A stretch of DNA of 64,000 nt. Source: Owenia fusiformis. Taxonomy: Eukaryota; Annelida; Polychaeta; Sabellida; Oweniidae. Of this stretch, positions 62,397 through 64,000 are shown one piece after another. The stretch lies in assembly GCA_903813345.2 (NCBI GenBank), contig CAIIXF020000006.1:16930348-16994347 (forward strand), read 5' to 3'. Both the position numbers and the translations under genes were made by a program. The notes under the pieces were generated by a model. That model worked only from the letters and a program-made list of their open reading frames with translations, was not told where the DNA came from and did not search any database. Each line of letters begins with the position of its first letter. Position 1 is the first letter of the stretch.

Positions 62397-63094
62397 CCTT
62401 TAGCAGACCACCGGCGACCGCGTCCGCCCATTAAAATTTACCGCCAGAATCCACCGGCGGATCCGGACAACACAAATCTAACTTTTGAAAACTTTACTTT
62501 TTCCCGCCATTCTTATGATCCAATTAGATTGCCCGATTTATTCAGTCCTTAGTAGGTGACTTCCTGTTGACCTAGAAATGGCGATGTTTCGAAAAATATT
62601 TCTCAATTCAACAATTTAAACAGTGTTTAAGTCGTTTTTAGTGAACAAATCGTACAAAATGCCGGCCAAATACGATCACAACGAAAATGTGGAGGAAACG
62701 GATTGCGATTTCGAGCTCTTTAGGCTCTTGGAAGCCGATAATGGCCATCGAAAATAGAAACTAGAATATTTTCTGAACTGAAAAGAAGAACATTCGATCG
62801 CTGCAAATTCAGTTTTGGATTCTGACCAGACGTTGAATCTCCCCAGGGGCGAAACGGCGGATTCCGGAGGAGTATTCATGGTATATTTATGCCCAGTCGT
62901 GTTTATGTACGAAAAAAATTCATGAGAAAATTTTTCTCATGAGCCAGGCTAGTGTATCTTCCCTTTGTGAAAATTTTATCCAGATTCATTCAGTAGTTAT
63001 TAAGATATTAATTATTTAGTCCAGACATATCATTTTTGAAAAATAAGTCAGATGCGTGGGATATATTTGCTGAAATAAGTCAGAGTGCAGAAGG
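62397..63094 (+). mobile_element. piggyBac transposon remnant flanked by TTAA
   Basis: TTAA lies on both sides (62393-62396 and 63095-63098). The left end CCTTTAGCAGACCACCGGCG and the right end (inverted) CCTTCTGCACTCTGAC share the piggyBac-type CCTTxxGCA start. CACCGGCG repeats follow inside the left end. At 698 bp it is internally deleted; only a short N-terminal reading frame remains. Confidence 0.88.
62659..62757 (+). pseudogene. Truncated N terminus of a piggyBac transposase
   Basis: A 32-codon frame starting MPAKYDHNENVEETDCDFEL lies where a piggyBac transposase begins and has the acidic start usual for that family. It stops right after HRK, and no DDE core follows. Assignment rests mainly on the terminal repeats and TTAA. 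Confidence 0.6.
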
Positions 63095-64000
63095 TTAATT
63101 TATTCTGCCAACCCTTTAGAATGGGTCTAATGTAAATGTAATAGATTGTGAGGGGGGGGGGTTAACAGACCATGCATGACTAAGGAAGAACAAAAAGATT
63201 AGATACCAGATGAAAAAAGACATTGCATTGATAAGACTTATATGTAAATACTCACCTACAGTGTGTACATTTACAACACTACATAATGTGTGAATGATCT
63301 TAAATCAAGCAGTATGTTCACCAGAGCCATGCATCTAAATTGAGTTATTTCGATTTGAAGGCATCTCTGCAAGCAAGGTGATTATCTTTCTTCTATTTCC
63401 AAATCATCACAGAAGACAAATTTGATCCCACCACTATGGAATTGAGGAAAACATAGGTATTTAAGGTAATATAACTGACGTGATCTTGTTAACAGAAAAA
63501 CAAAACTCAATACCACAGAATAGCATAACAGATAGCAAAGATCCCAAGAGCTACTAATTCTACTCCTTTATAAAAGGGGATATTTAGATACAAATTTAAG
63601 ATAAAACAAGGGGAGGTCAATATATAAACCAATCCAAGGCATCATTTTACCCTCGTATATTCTTTGTAAAATACAATTTCTACTGCTCTGAACTTAAGTC
63701 ATCAAATCATCATTATGTTCAAAGCTTCAGTGATAGCAGATCAGCTCAGGAGAACAGTAAACAGCAGCTAAATCTTGTCTAAGTCAGCTAACTCTCAGAC
63801 CTCCTCCTCACTGATCTAATGCCTCGTTTCTTTGTTTGTAGTTTTACATACACGCCAGCATTTCAAAATTTTAATGGTTTTTCTGAATTATATGCAGGAC
63901 TATTATGATTAGAGGAAATATATGGAGTGAAATTGTGAAATCCAAAACATACAGGGACGGGTCAGCATCCTGGATTCTGACTTTAAAATTGCCTGTGTAG

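Larger units (their letters stand above)
43725..64000. other. 20.3 kb without a recognised exon, probably 5' intron(s) of SNRNP70
   Basis: I looked for the family's N-terminal segments (MTQFLPPN, KLPHEK, EF-E before DPKD) on the minus strand and did not find them. The stretch is AT-rich with repeats at 47086-48240, 51037-51240, 56659-57887, 59362-59536 and 62212-63094 and otherwise nothing I can identify. Short open frames are unsupported. Confidence 0.5.

Overview
This is a eukaryotic, intron-rich, AT-rich animal window. Three conserved animal genes can be read exon by exon with GT/AG boundaries and matching codon phases, and one intronless gene sits inside an intron of another. The gene set (meiotic HORMA protein, sperm/cilium ropporin-like protein, U1-70K, Golgi uronyl sulfotransferase-like enzyme) and the abundance of small DNA transposons and foldback repeats fit a metazoan, most likely a marine invertebrate (a lophotrochozoan such as a mollusc is my guess). 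The species cannot be read from the sequence. Nothing bacterial or viral was seen.

Layout. (1) 3282-20260, minus strand: a complete HORMAD1-like meiotic chromosome-axis gene, 16 coding exons, 645 aa. Unlike mammalian HORMAD1 it keeps a PHD finger and a winged-helix segment between the HORMA domain and a C-terminal closure-like motif. Its large fifth-from-last and second introns hold, respectively, smaller repeats and a 5.1 kb transposon (14589-19674). (2) 5024-6109, plus strand: an intronless uronyl 2-O-sulfotransferase-like gene nested antisense in the penultimate-but-one HORMAD1 intron. (3) About 21.4-21.8 kb: a compact head-to-head promoter with inverted CCCAGAATGC motifs between HORMAD1 (left) and ROPN1L (right). 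(4) 23806-28523, plus strand: complete ROPN1L (220 aa, four coding exons). (5) 28.5-31.75 kb: convergent intergenic space. (6) 31753-43724, minus strand: SNRNP70 (U1-70K) lacking only its N-terminal exon(s), which I could not find. The 20.3 kb from 43725 to 64000 is therefore either its first long intron(s) or, in part, upstream sequence.

The introns are crowded with non-autonomous DNA transposons whose ends can be read: a hAT remnant with a perfect 8-bp target duplication and a transposase C-terminal fragment (24810-25678), a piggyBac remnant flanked by TTAA (62397-63094), three elements with CAGTG...CACTG/CATTG ends and apparent 5-bp target duplications, a CAGGG...CCCTG element, and many foldback hairpins and minisatellites. 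A 1136-bp almost identical tandem duplication (41355-43626) abuts a SNRNP70 exon.

Functionally, HORMAD1 and ROPN1L are both expected to be germline/sperm-linked and share a promoter region, so co-expression is plausible. SNRNP70 shows a possible in-frame cassette exon within its RRM, next to a second acceptor that would introduce an immediate stop, resembling the self-regulatory splicing known for this gene in other animals.
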